In this document: positions 16,965-24,363 of the stretch, in pieces
Layout of the letters: every line of letters starts with the position of its first letter
Numbering within the stretch: position 1 is the stretch's first letter
Source of the DNA: Chryseobacterium sp. S0630
GTDB lineage: Bacteria > Bacteroidota > Bacteroidia > Flavobacteriales > Weeksellaceae
Assembly: GCF_024158915.1 (NCBI RefSeq)
Contig: NZ_JAMZGF010000002.1
Location: 112,434 to 176,433, forward strand
DNA: 64,000 nt
Reading direction: 5' to 3'
Program-made: the position numbers and the translations under genes
Notes under the pieces: generated by a model
Told to the model about the DNA's origin: nothing
The model's input: only the letters and a program-made list of their open reading frames with translations
Database searches by the model: none

Positions 16965-17423
16965 ATGTATCAAACCCTTACTTTTTTACATTCCCTCACC
17001 CGATGGCTGGTCTTAATAAGCCTGATTTATGCAATTTACCGTTCTTTCAAAGGATATTATTCTGACAGAGAATTTACAGGAAGAGATAATGCGGTAAGAC
17101 ATTGGACCGCTACAATAGCCCACATCCAACTGGTTATTGGAATGGTATTTTATTTTAAAAGCCCGGTAATCCAATACTTCTGGAAAAATTTCAACCAAGC
17201 CAAAGAATCTTTTGAGCATCTGTTTTTCGGAATGATTCATATTTTGCTGATGATTACAGCCATTATTCTCATTACAATAGGCTCTGCTTTAGCCAAAAGA
17301 AGACCTTCGGATAAAGAAAAATTCAAGACTGTGGGGATCTGGTTTTCAATAGCACTGATTATTATTTTCATTGCTATTCCGTGGCCTTTTTCTCCTTTTG
17401 CAAACAGACCTTATTTCAGATAA
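16965..17423 (+). CDS. Small four-helix membrane protein (cytochrome b-like)
   Basis: This 152-aa protein has four hydrophobic helices and histidines placed within or near them (SLTRWLVL, HWTATIAHIQLVIG, HLFFGMIHILLMI). Similar proteins in flavobacteria are labelled cytochrome B, but I cannot confirm haem ligation. It heads a three-gene operon with a DUF3817 protein and a rhodanese; the gaps are 2 bp and a 4-bp overlap. The palindrome upstream suggests control by the TetR protein. Confidence 0.65.
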   Translation: MYQTLTFLHSLTRWLVLISLIYAIYRSFKGYYSDREFTGRDNAVRHWTATIAHIQLVIGMVFYFKSPVIQYFWKNFNQAKESFEHLFFGMIHILLMITAIILITIGSALAKRRPSDKEKFKTVGIWFSIALIIIFIAIPWPFSPFANRPYFR

Positions 17424-17425
17424 TT

Positions 17426-17728
17426 ATGATAGATTTATTTAAAACAAAGATTGGGCGGCTGAGAATTCTGGCTATTTTGGAAGGAATTTCACTTTTGAGT
17501 TTGGTATTTATTGCCGTTCCTGTAAAATACTGGCTGGGAAACCCCTTGTTTGTAAGGCTTATCGGACCTGTTCACGGGACATTATTTCTGCTTTTCCTGT
17601 TCAATACACTGAGCGTAGGCATAGAACAGAACTGGAAGTTTAAAGAAATAACCTGGAAAGTAATTTTGGCCTGCTTTATTCCGTTTGGAACCTTTTATGT
17701 TGACAAAAAAATTCTGAGCAAGCTATGA
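17426..17728 (+). CDS. DUF3817-family membrane protein
   Basis: This 100-aa protein has three hydrophobic segments and the DUF3817 pattern: GRLRILAILEGISLLSLVF near the start, then VKYWLGNP, GPVHGTLFLLFL and PFGTFYVDKKI. ATG 17426 is chosen because it lies 2 bp after the previous stop; longer in-frame extension overlaps that gene. The family has no known function. It is the middle gene of the membrane/rhodanese operon. Confidence 0.8.
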   Translation: MIDLFKTKIGRLRILAILEGISLLSLVFIAVPVKYWLGNPLFVRLIGPVHGTLFLLFLFNTLSVGIEQNWKFKEITWKVILACFIPFGTFYVDKKILSKL

Positions 17729-18081
17729 AAAGTCTTTTTATATTCTGTGGAATAGCTCTTATTCTGTATGTAGTCTACAGAGTTTACCGATTCCAGACTT
17801 TAGATAACGGTTTACCGGAACTGCTCAAAAAAGGAGCTGTCATTTTGGATGTAAGAACTGAAAAGGAATATGAAACAGGGCATATAGAAGGTTCTGTGAA
17901 CATTTCTTTAGGAACAATAAGAGAGCGTTATATAGAATTAGATCCGAAAAAAACATACATCACAGTGTGTTCTCACGGACTCAGAAGCGTAAAAGCCGAG
18001 AATCTCCTGAAAGAAAGAGGCTTTAAACATATCTATAACGGAGGTGCCTGGACCGACCTGCAGACCACTATCCATCCATAA
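17725..18081 (+). CDS. Membrane-anchored rhodanese-like protein
   Basis: This 118-aa protein has an N-terminal membrane helix (residues 4-18) followed by one rhodanese domain: VILDVRTEKEYETGHIEGSVNI and the active-site loop CSHGLRS with cysteine at residue 82. Such proteins transfer sulfane sulfur or sense thiols; the loop length is that of single-domain GlpE/PspE types. It overlaps the DUF3817 gene by 4 bp and ends just before a terminator, closing the operon. Confidence 0.85.
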   Translation: MKSLFIFCGIALILYVVYRVYRFQTLDNGLPELLKKGAVILDVRTEKEYETGHIEGSVNISLGTIRERYIELDPKKTYITVCSHGLRSVKAENLLKERGFKHIYNGGAWTDLQTTIHP

Positions 18082-18086
18082 AACAA

Positions 18087-18127
18087 TGAATCTCTCCTGC
18101 TATTATTACAGAAGAGATTCAATTTTT
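18087..18127 (+). terminator. Terminator after the rhodanese gene
   Basis: TGAATCTCT (18087-18095) pairs with AGAGATTCA (18113-18121) and a T run follows. It lies between convergent genes and overlaps the end of the nitrilase frame. Confidence 0.75.
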
Positions 18128-19080
18128 TAAAGTGTTTTATCAGTAAGCCAAACTACTTTTTGCTCTGATGAATGATCTTGCCCAATGATATTCCTGTATA
18201 ATTCAGGTCTTCTGGCTTTAATATAGCGAGATCCTCCTGCCTGAGTTAGTTTTTCAGGAGTAATGACAACTGACTCAAAACTGTTTTCCCACGAGTGGCA
18301 TTCTGCAATCACATCTCCAAAGGGATCTATAATCATGGAACACCCGTTTTTAAGCTGGTCATCATCCATACCAATTGGGTTTGAAAAAACAATATATGCT
18401 CCGTTATCATAAGCTCTGGATGGAAGCCACTTCATCAGCCAGTCCCGACCTTTCATTCCATTAAATTCCAGACGTAAAGATGTAGGATCCACTACCCTGT
18501 TTTCCCAAAGTTGAGGATCTACAAAACCTGCTCCCGGCCTTGTAGAAGGCGTACACATCGTAACATGGGGCATGAAAATGATTTCTGCACCCAAAAGTCT
18601 TGTAGCTCTTACATTTTCAATAATATTGTTATCATAACAGATAAGAATTCCACATTTCCAGCCCATGATATCAAATACACAATATTCATTCCCTGATGTA
18701 AGGTGTGGATTAATAAAAGGATGCAGTTTTCTGTACTTTGCTTTTAATCCAGTTTTATCTACACAAACATAAGCCTTGAAGAGGTTATCATTTTTATCTT
18801 TTTCAAACAATCCGGCCAGTATGGTGATATTATGTTTTGTAGAAATCTCTTGTAGTCTTTTAATGCTCTCACCTTCCGGAATAAGTTCTGCAATATCAAG
18901 AAGCTGTTCTCTGGAAAGTTTTCGGGCAAAAGTATAGCCTGTAATGGAGCATTCATGGAAGGCAATTACATGAGAACCTTTGGATGCTGCCTCTCCAGCT
19001 AACTTTTCTATAACGGATAGGTTATAAACTTTGTCTCCACTTTTGTTTTCAAATTGTGCCGTCGAAATTTTAATATTCAT
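18127..19080 (-). CDS. Nitrilase-superfamily amidohydrolase
   Basis: This 317-aa carbon-nitrogen hydrolase has the full catalytic triad: E43 in FHECSITGY, K118 in KYRKLHPF and C148 in CGILICYDN. The start at 19080 (MNIKISTAQF) is used; the upstream 25 codons overlap the neighbouring AraC gene. Members hydrolyse nitriles, amides or N-carbamoyl compounds in the cytosol; the substrate cannot be told. The AraC gene just upstream on the same strand probably regulates it. Confidence 0.85.
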   Translation of the reverse strand: MNIKISTAQFENKSGDKVYNLSVIEKLAGEAASKGSHVIAFHECSITGYTFARKLSREQLLDIAELIPEGESIKRLQEISTKHNITILAGLFEKDKNDNLFKAYVCVDKTGLKAKYRKLHPFINPHLTSGNEYCVFDIMGWKCGILICYDNNIIENVRATRLLGAEIIFMPHVTMCTPSTRPGAGFVDPQLWENRVVDPTSLRLEFNGMKGRDWLMKWLPSRAYDNGAYIVFSNPIGMDDDQLKNGCSMIIDPFGDVIAECHSWENSFESVVITPEKLTQAGGSRYIKARRPELYRNIIGQDHSSEQKVVWLTDKTL

Positions 19081-19144
19081 ACTTTTTTTAAGCAAAACTA
19101 GGCTGTGTCGCTTCTTAAAAATTGTATAAAACCGCCATACCGAG

Positions 19145-19942
19145 TTACAGCTCAATAAAATTAACCGCCATTTTATTTTCTGTATGTAAATATTGTTTAG
19201 GAGTAAGCCCGATATTATTTTTAAATTCCCTGATCAGATGAGACTGATCAGAATATCCCGCTTCGTAAGAAAGTGTGGTCATTTTTTTATCTTTAATTCC
19301 ATTATTCATCAGGCTTAAAAAGTAATGAAGACGGATAATATTTCCATATTTTTTGGGAGACATTCCCATATGATATTCAAATTTTCGTTCTAAATGACGC
19401 TCAGAATATCCGGTGAAATGCTGCAAATCTTTGGAGGGTACAGAACCTTTACTTTGAAGAAGATATTGTTGTATAGCTGTTATTAAATGATAATCTGTAC
19501 TCATTCTTTCGGATAAAAAATGGGTAAAAAAGATATTCAGATCATTGATTATGACTAAAGGATTCTCTTTATTAAACAATTTCTCCTGAAACACTTCCAG
19601 CGTATTTTTCAAAACATCTTCCACGGAAATAATCTGATTGCGAATTTCTTTGGCAGAAGTTTTCAAAAGAATATTCAAAAAATAAGGTTGGAATACAATG
19701 GCCATAAGAGAAAATCTGCCTTTTGAAAAGAAATCCCTGTAACCGTTTAATGTACCGTAGAAAAAGGAAAGGGGCATTCGATCCTCAGAAATACCGGAAT
19801 ACAGATTCATGTCTCCGGATAGTATCAATCCGGAACTTCCATCCGTAAAGAGCCTTAAACTTTTTATATCCTCTTTGGAATTTTCCAAAAATATATAATG
19901 TCTGATATAAGGAGCCAGATGTTTGGGAGGTGAAATCTGCAT
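19145..19942 (-). CDS. AraC family transcriptional regulator
   Basis: This 265-aa protein has an N-terminal sensor beginning QISPPKHLAPYIRHYIFLE (the DUF6597-like N-terminal type) and a C-terminal AraC domain with FTGYSERHLERKFEYHMGMSPKKY and AGYSDQSHLIREFKNNIGLTPKQY. It lies 64 bp upstream of the nitrilase gene on the same strand, so it likely controls it or is co-transcribed. The effector is unknown. Confidence 0.85.
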   Translation of the reverse strand: MQISPPKHLAPYIRHYIFLENSKEDIKSLRLFTDGSSGLILSGDMNLYSGISEDRMPLSFFYGTLNGYRDFFSKGRFSLMAIVFQPYFLNILLKTSAKEIRNQIISVEDVLKNTLEVFQEKLFNKENPLVIINDLNIFFTHFLSERMSTDYHLITAIQQYLLQSKGSVPSKDLQHFTGYSERHLERKFEYHMGMSPKKYGNIIRLHYFLSLMNNGIKDKKMTTLSYEAGYSDQSHLIREFKNNIGLTPKQYLHTENKMAVNFIEL

Positions 19943-20015
19943 CCATCAAATTTACAGAAAACTTATTGACAGAAAAAGACAATATCCAAATTTAAGACAT
20001 GCTAAATCACATATT

Positions 20016-20166
20016 AATTCTCTCGCAAATTCTGCCAATTACGCAAATCTTTCATCAATTATTTGTAGGAAGTAAGTGAATATTATCAAATTTTATCGGG
20101 GATAAAATCCTTGCGCCCTAAAAAACATCAATCTTATAAAATCTTTAGCGCCTTTGCGTTTTTCCA
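20016..20166 (+). repeat. Composite intergenic repeat, copy 2
   Basis: The same succession as at 2927-3078: AATTCTCTCGCAAATTCTGC, then AAATTTTATC-n3-GATAAAAT, CCTTGCG and CCTTTGCGTTTTTCC, in the same orientation. It fills most of the 326-bp gap before the PPOX gene. No ORF is present. Confidence 0.6.
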
Positions 20167-20268
20167 AAAAAAAAATATAATAAATCAAACCCAGGTACCA
20201 CACTTTATTCCCTTTTGGTCAGGTATTTGAATAATTTAATACATACCAATCACTTAAAATAGTATAGT

Positions 20269-20775
20269 ATGTCAACACAAAATCTTACCCACCTCGAAGC
20301 GATCAAAAAGATCAAAGAGCTGTCAGAAAAAGCAAGAATATGTATGTTTTGTACAGAACTGGAAACCACTCCCATCAATTCAAGGCCAATGACCCTTCAG
20401 GAAACAGACGACAGCGGAAATCTATGGTTTATCAGTAGCGGTACCAGCAACAAAAATTTTGAGATAAAAGAAGACCGAAGAGTACAACTGTTTTTCATGA
20501 ACAACAGCGATTCCCAATATCTTTCAATTTACGGAAAAGCCTCTGTTTATAAAGATAAAGCAACGATAGAAGATAAATGGTCTCCTCTGGCTAAAGCATG
20601 GTTTGACGGAAAAGATGACCCTAATGTTACCATTATCCGTGTAGAACCTAAAGAAACCTATTATTGGGACACCAAAGCAGGAAAACTGGTTAGTCTTTTC
20701 AGTTTTGTAGCTTCTGCCATAACAGGGCATAAAACCAATAATGCTGACGGTATTGAAGGAAATGCAATCATTTAA
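20269..20775 (+). CDS. Pyridoxamine 5'-phosphate oxidase-fold protein (general stress protein 26 type)
   Basis: This 168-aa split-barrel protein matches the PPOX-like GSP26 group: KIKELSEKARICMFCTEL, SRPMTLQETDDSGNLWFIS, then FMNNSDSQYLSIYGKASVY and the tail RVEPKETYYWDTKAGKL. These proteins bind FMN or a related flavin and are linked to stress responses; they are not true PdxH. It is monocistronic, with a repeat upstream and another downstream. Confidence 0.85.
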   Translation: MSTQNLTHLEAIKKIKELSEKARICMFCTELETTPINSRPMTLQETDDSGNLWFISSGTSNKNFEIKEDRRVQLFFMNNSDSQYLSIYGKASVYKDKATIEDKWSPLAKAWFDGKDDPNVTIIRVEPKETYYWDTKAGKLVSLFSFVASAITGHKTNNADGIEGNAII

Positions 20776-20794
20776 AAAGTTCGGAATAAGCAAT

Positions 20795-20871
20795 AAATTC
20801 TCTCGCAGATCTTGCAAATTAAGCAGATTTAAACCCAATTATCTGCGTAATCTGTGTGATCTGCGGGAGAT
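20795..20871. repeat. Inverted repeat of the CTCGCAGAT family
   Basis: TCTCGCAGATCTTGCAAATT (20801-20820) is paired imperfectly by TCTGTGTGATCTGCGGGAGA at the right end (20851-20870). It is a hairpin-forming version of the first segment of the composite repeats at 2927 and 20016; another relative lies at 24237-24303. Confidence 0.6.
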
Positions 20872-20875
20872 AAAA

Positions 20876-20901
20876 AAACGGCTCAAGAATTTGAGCCGTT
20901 T
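20876..20901 (-). terminator. Terminator of the DHDPS/thioredoxin operon
   Basis: AAACGGCTCAA pairs perfectly with TTGAGCCGTTT (11-bp stem). On the minus strand it is followed by a seven-T run, 20 bp past the end of the thioredoxin-like gene. Confidence 0.9.
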
Positions 20902-20920
20902 ATACAAGATTAATGATATT

Positions 20921-21154
20921 CTAACCTTTCACATCCTCCATAGACGCTCCAAAATTAATATGGAGTACATTCCCATTGGGTGTTACTAATGCTGGTACAG
21001 ATTTTACACCTGCATTTTCCGCGTCTTCAATTTTGCTTTTATCATTACCCAAATGGATAATCTCAACATTTTCCAAACCTATAAGGTTAACGATATCATG
21101 TTCTGCGCTGATACATACAGGACATCCTGCATGATAAAAAATGGACTTTTTCAT
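20921..21154 (-). CDS. Small thioredoxin/glutaredoxin-like protein
   Basis: This 77-aa protein has a CPVC redox centre at residues 11-14 (YHAGCPVCISAE) and the conserved cis-proline region SVPALVTPNG, so it is a minimal thioredoxin fold. It probably reduces a partner disulfide or carries electrons in the cytosol. It starts 8 bp after the DHDPS-like gene and shares its terminator, so the two form one transcript, perhaps with the cupin gene upstream. Confidence 0.8.
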   Translation of the reverse strand: MKKSIFYHAGCPVCISAEHDIVNLIGLENVEIIHLGNDKSKIEDAENAGVKSVPALVTPNGNVLHINFGASMEDVKG

Positions 21155-21162
21155 ACGATTTA

Positions 21163-22047
21163 CTAATTAATAAGGGTTTTAATAATATTTTTTAATTCTT
21201 CGGTTTCTTTTTCGTGTAAAGGTTTTAAAGGGCTTCTTAAGTTCCCGCCATCTTCGCCCAGAATATTAAGACCGGATTTCACGGCTCTTGGCAATCCTTT
21301 GTTCACAATAAATTTTAAAAGATCAAACTGTTGATAGAAAATCGTTTTTGCTTTCTCAAGATCACCTTCCTCCACAGCATTATAAAGACTGATATTCAGT
21401 TCAGGAATAAGATTGGGGGCTGCCGTACACCATCCTCTTGCTCCCGCAGAAAATGCAGCCAGAGCCAAAGGATTGGAACCATTATAGAACGCTACCTCTT
21501 CCCCCAGTTCTCTCCTTAGATAATGCATTCTCTGGATGTCTCCCGTACTTTCTTTGATCATTGTTACATTGGGAATTTCAAGCAGCCTTTTCAGCAAAGC
21601 CGGAGACATATCTACTCCACTTGTTGCCGGATTATTGTACGCCATAATCGGAATGGAAATCTTACGGGCTACGGCGTCATAATGCGCTACAATTTCATCA
21701 TCGGTTAGCTTCCAGTAACTCATTGGAATAATCATTACCGCATCTGCCCCGGCTTTTTCTGCAAACTGAGCATGGTGAATGGTTTTCTCTGTCGTAAGGT
21801 TAGAAACCCCTACCAACGTAGGAATTCTGCCTTTTACCTGCTGTAAAGTAGCTTCAGTAACCTCTTCTTTTTCTTCGTCAGACAGATAAGGCATTACTCC
21901 TGTACTCCCTAATGGAGCAATACCATGGCTTCCGGAAGTGATCAGCCTTTCTACCAAATGTTTGAAAAGCGGAATATCTACTTTTTCATTTTTATCAAAA
22001 GGAGTTATGGGATAAGCTATAATCCCTTTGAATGGTACATTTTTCAT
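21163..22047 (-). CDS. Dihydrodipicolinate synthase/N-acetylneuraminate lyase family aldolase
   Basis: This 294-aa class I aldolase has GSTGVMPYL near residue 47, the tyrosine in AYNNPATSG and the Schiff-base lysine in MIKESTGD. It is the size of DapA, but its genes-with-neighbours (cupin, thioredoxin, MocR regulator) point to a catabolic aldolase/dehydratase rather than lysine synthesis. The reaction is a pyruvate-dependent aldol cleavage or condensation; the substrate is unknown. Confidence 0.85.
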   Translation of the reverse strand: MKNVPFKGIIAYPITPFDKNEKVDIPLFKHLVERLITSGSHGIAPLGSTGVMPYLSDEEKEEVTEATLQQVKGRIPTLVGVSNLTTEKTIHHAQFAEKAGADAVMIIPMSYWKLTDDEIVAHYDAVARKISIPIMAYNNPATSGVDMSPALLKRLLEIPNVTMIKESTGDIQRMHYLRRELGEEVAFYNGSNPLALAAFSAGARGWCTAAPNLIPELNISLYNAVEEGDLEKAKTIFYQQFDLLKFIVNKGLPRAVKSGLNILGEDGGNLRSPLKPLHEKETEELKNIIKTLIN

Positions 22048-22076
22048 GTTTTTTCTGTTTAAAAGTTTAAGATTAT

Positions 22077-22190
22077 TTTTAAACCATTAAGAGAGAATAA
22101 GCTTTTAAGAATAGTAAGACTAGCTTCGCTTAAAAAATCATATCCGATATCAAATACAACAGAAAAACGGTTTCCCTTAATGGTTTAAAA
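22077..22190. repeat. 114-bp element with 15-bp terminal inverted repeats
   Basis: TTTTAAACCATTAAG (22077-22091) and CTTAATGGTTTAAAA (22176-22190) are perfect inverse complements bounding 84 bp. The interior has no ORF. It sits between the cupin and DHDPS genes and looks like a miniature mobile or palindromic repeat; it may also fold in the mRNA. Confidence 0.6.
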
Positions 22191-22198
22191 TATTCATA

Positions 22199-22654
22199 TT
22201 AAAGATCTCTTCCTTCTTCCTCTCTTAAAGCAACTCCCAGGTTCTGCAACTGAGGGGCATTTTCACAGGCGATATATTTGGCAGGTTCGGTATCACTCCG
22301 ATTCTGGTGCTTATGCCAGGCCCAGGAAGGAATATATACAGCATCACCAGCTTCCCAATGTACTCTTTCATCCTCTACTTCTGTCCAGCCTTTTCCTTCA
22401 ATGACAAATAATACGGTTTCATACGTATGGCGGTGTCTGTTGGTTTGCTGTCCGGGAGTTAAGCCTCCAATCGTCATGCTCACATTCTTACTCGGTAGGT
22501 CTACAAAGAAAACGGGATGCTTTCTTTCTGTTGAAAACTGGTTGTGCTCTCCTGCATTTTCTACATTTTTATGGATCAAATGGCTTGGTTTTACATACTT
22601 TGGTCTTGCAAAAGTTTCGTGAAAATCTTTAGAACTGAATTGTTTCTTATCCAT
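22199..22654 (-). CDS. Cupin-domain protein
   Basis: This 151-aa single cupin has motif 1 as NRHRHTYETVLFVIEGKGWTEVE and motif 2 as GDAVYIPSWAWHKHQN, with the two histidines, glutamate and final histidine that bind a metal. The start at 22654 (MDKKQFSSK) is preferred over 22696. It resembles gentisate-dioxygenase-like cupins, but no reaction can be assigned. Divergent from the MocR gene 101 bp away, it is the probable target of that regulator. Confidence 0.8.
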   Translation of the reverse strand: MDKKQFSSKDFHETFARPKYVKPSHLIHKNVENAGEHNQFSTERKHPVFFVDLPSKNVSMTIGGLTPGQQTNRHRHTYETVLFVIEGKGWTEVEDERVHWEAGDAVYIPSWAWHKHQNRSDTEPAKYIACENAPQLQNLGVALREEEGRDL

Positions 22655-22704
22655 GATTTTAAAATTATTATGGTTTTGTGCTTTATTGCATGACAAAATT
22701 ATTT

Positions 22705-22712
22705 TATATTTG
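22705..22712 (+). promoter_or_regulatory. Bacteroidota -7 box (TATATTTG) of the MocR gene
   Basis: TATATTTG fits TAnnTTTG, 43 bp before the ATG at 22756. TGGACT (22711) and AGTCCA (22749) form an inverted pair just downstream, a possible autoregulatory site. A TAATTTTG box faces the cupin gene on the other strand. Confidence 0.45.
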
Positions 22713-22755
22713 GACTGTTTAAATGATTCAGTTTTTACATAAATAGATAGTCCAG

Positions 22756-24207
22756 ATGTTACGCCCTTGGAAATTGGAATTAGAAATTGATAAAAAGCTT
22801 GATAAAGCTGTTTACCTACAGATTGCGGATACTATTATCGCTGATATTCGTACAGGAAGATTAAAAGCGGGTGATGCACTTCCCGGAAGCCGAAATCTTG
22901 CACAGACTTTGAAAATAAACAGGAATACGGTTGTAGAAGCCTATCAGGTGCTGATTAATGAAGAATGGGTAATTTCAAGAGAAAGAAAAGGTATTTTCGT
23001 ATCAGAAAATCTCCCTGTCTTGCATGAAAAAAATGCAGATGCACTGCATGATTCTAAAAATCAGCAGGTCTTGCCTAACGGAATTTTAATTAATTTCGAT
23101 GATGGCCATCCCGATAGTAAAATTGCCCCTGTAACAGAACTGGCAAGAGCTTATAGGCAGATTTTCAGTATTAAAGCCAAATGGCAGATGATGGGTTATG
23201 GAGATGAACATGGAGATATGGAATTCAGAAAAATGATCTCCCAGATGCTTAATCATCAGCGCGGAATGCATATTCATGAAAACGAAATTTCTATTACCCG
23301 AGGCAGTCAGATGGGCATGTTCCTTACTGCTCAGAGTCTTTTAAGTCCTGGTGACATCGTTATTGTAGAAGATCCCGGCTATCAGCCTGCATGGCAAGCG
23401 TTTCAGTATGCGGGAGCACAGCTTTTGTTCGTGCCTGTAGATCATGAAGGAATCAGTGTCGAGGCTGTTGAAAAACTTTTAAAACAGCATCGGAATATAA
23501 AAGCATTATATAGTACTCCTCACAGGCAATATCCTACTACCGTTACGCTGAGCCTTTCAAGAAGATTAAAACTGATTGAGTTGTCAAATCAGTACAATAT
23601 GACCATCATTGAAGATGATTATGATAATGAGTTTCACTTCGGATATCGTCCTATTCTCCCGATTTCAAGTTTTCCCGAACTGCACAATTATGTGTATATC
23701 GGAACTTTAAGCAAGGTGGTAGCTCCCGCTTTGAGGATTGGTTATCTGGCCACTAAAAATCAGGAACTGCTGAAAAGAATTGGTGATCTGAGAAAGATTA
23801 TTGATGTGCATGGAGATGTCATTATGGAACAGGCAGTTCTTCAGCTCATTAAAGAAGGTGCCATAAAAAAGCATATCAGAAAAGCAACCGTACATTATAA
23901 GAACAAAAGAGACTTTGTTTTTGAATTGCTGAAAAAAAATATGAAAGATATTGCTGATTTTACGCTCCCCGAAGGTGGTCTGGCTTTTTGGATTGTTCCT
24001 AAAGTACAATTGGATTGGGATGTGGTAACAGCTTTATTACTAGATAGAAATATTAAGATTATTCATCCTAAACAATACAGTCAAAATCAGGTGAACGGAT
24101 TCAGATTAAGTTATGGGGCACTTTCTGAGGAACAACTGGAGCAAAGTATTCCTTTGATTGCTGAGATTTTTTCAAGATTTGTGACCCAAGATAAGGTTGA
24201 ATTATAA
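22756..24207 (+). CDS. MocR-type PLP-dependent transcriptional regulator (GntR-aminotransferase fusion)
   Basis: This 483-aa protein has an N-terminal GntR winged helix (YLQIADTIIADIRTGRLKAGDALPGSRNLAQTLKINRNTVVEAY, about residues 20-75) and a class I aminotransferase domain with EDDYDNEFHF and the PLP lysine in TLSKVVAPALRIGYL. MocR proteins use PLP-amine chemistry as a sensor and usually activate a divergent gene, here the cupin operon. PdxR and GabR are family members, but the neighbours fit neither pathway. Confidence 0.88.
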   Translation: MLRPWKLELEIDKKLDKAVYLQIADTIIADIRTGRLKAGDALPGSRNLAQTLKINRNTVVEAYQVLINEEWVISRERKGIFVSENLPVLHEKNADALHDSKNQQVLPNGILINFDDGHPDSKIAPVTELARAYRQIFSIKAKWQMMGYGDEHGDMEFRKMISQMLNHQRGMHIHENEISITRGSQMGMFLTAQSLLSPGDIVIVEDPGYQPAWQAFQYAGAQLLFVPVDHEGISVEAVEKLLKQHRNIKALYSTPHRQYPTTVTLSLSRRLKLIELSNQYNMTIIEDDYDNEFHFGYRPILPISSFPELHNYVYIGTLSKVVAPALRIGYLATKNQELLKRIGDLRKIIDVHGDVIMEQAVLQLIKEGAIKKHIRKATVHYKNKRDFVFELLKKNMKDIADFTLPEGGLAFWIVPKVQLDWDVVTALLLDRNIKIIHPKQYSQNQVNGFRLSYGALSEEQLEQSIPLIAEIFSRFVTQDKVEL

Positions 24208-24236
24208 TGGGAAATAATTTATACCGGATGTTTTTA

Positions 24237-24303
24237 TCCCTCGCAGATTTTACAGATTACACAGATTTGTATGCTTTGTGTAACCTGTCAGATCTGGAAG
24301 ATT
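24237..24303. repeat. Short repeat of the CTCGCAGATT family
   Basis: CCTCGCAGATTTTACAGATT followed by ACACAGATTT and, in the other half, TTGTGTAACCTGTCAGATCT. It is a degenerate inverted copy of the repeat at 20795-20871, placed between convergent genes. Confidence 0.5.
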
Positions 24304-24363
24304 TTTATGTAAAAAAAATTATTAATTTGGATAAGGCAGAAATGATTAAATGAGTATGGAACA

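Noticed and set aside
20795..24303. Insertion sequence or transposon
   Set aside because: The repeats have no transposase gene and no flanking target duplication that I can see.
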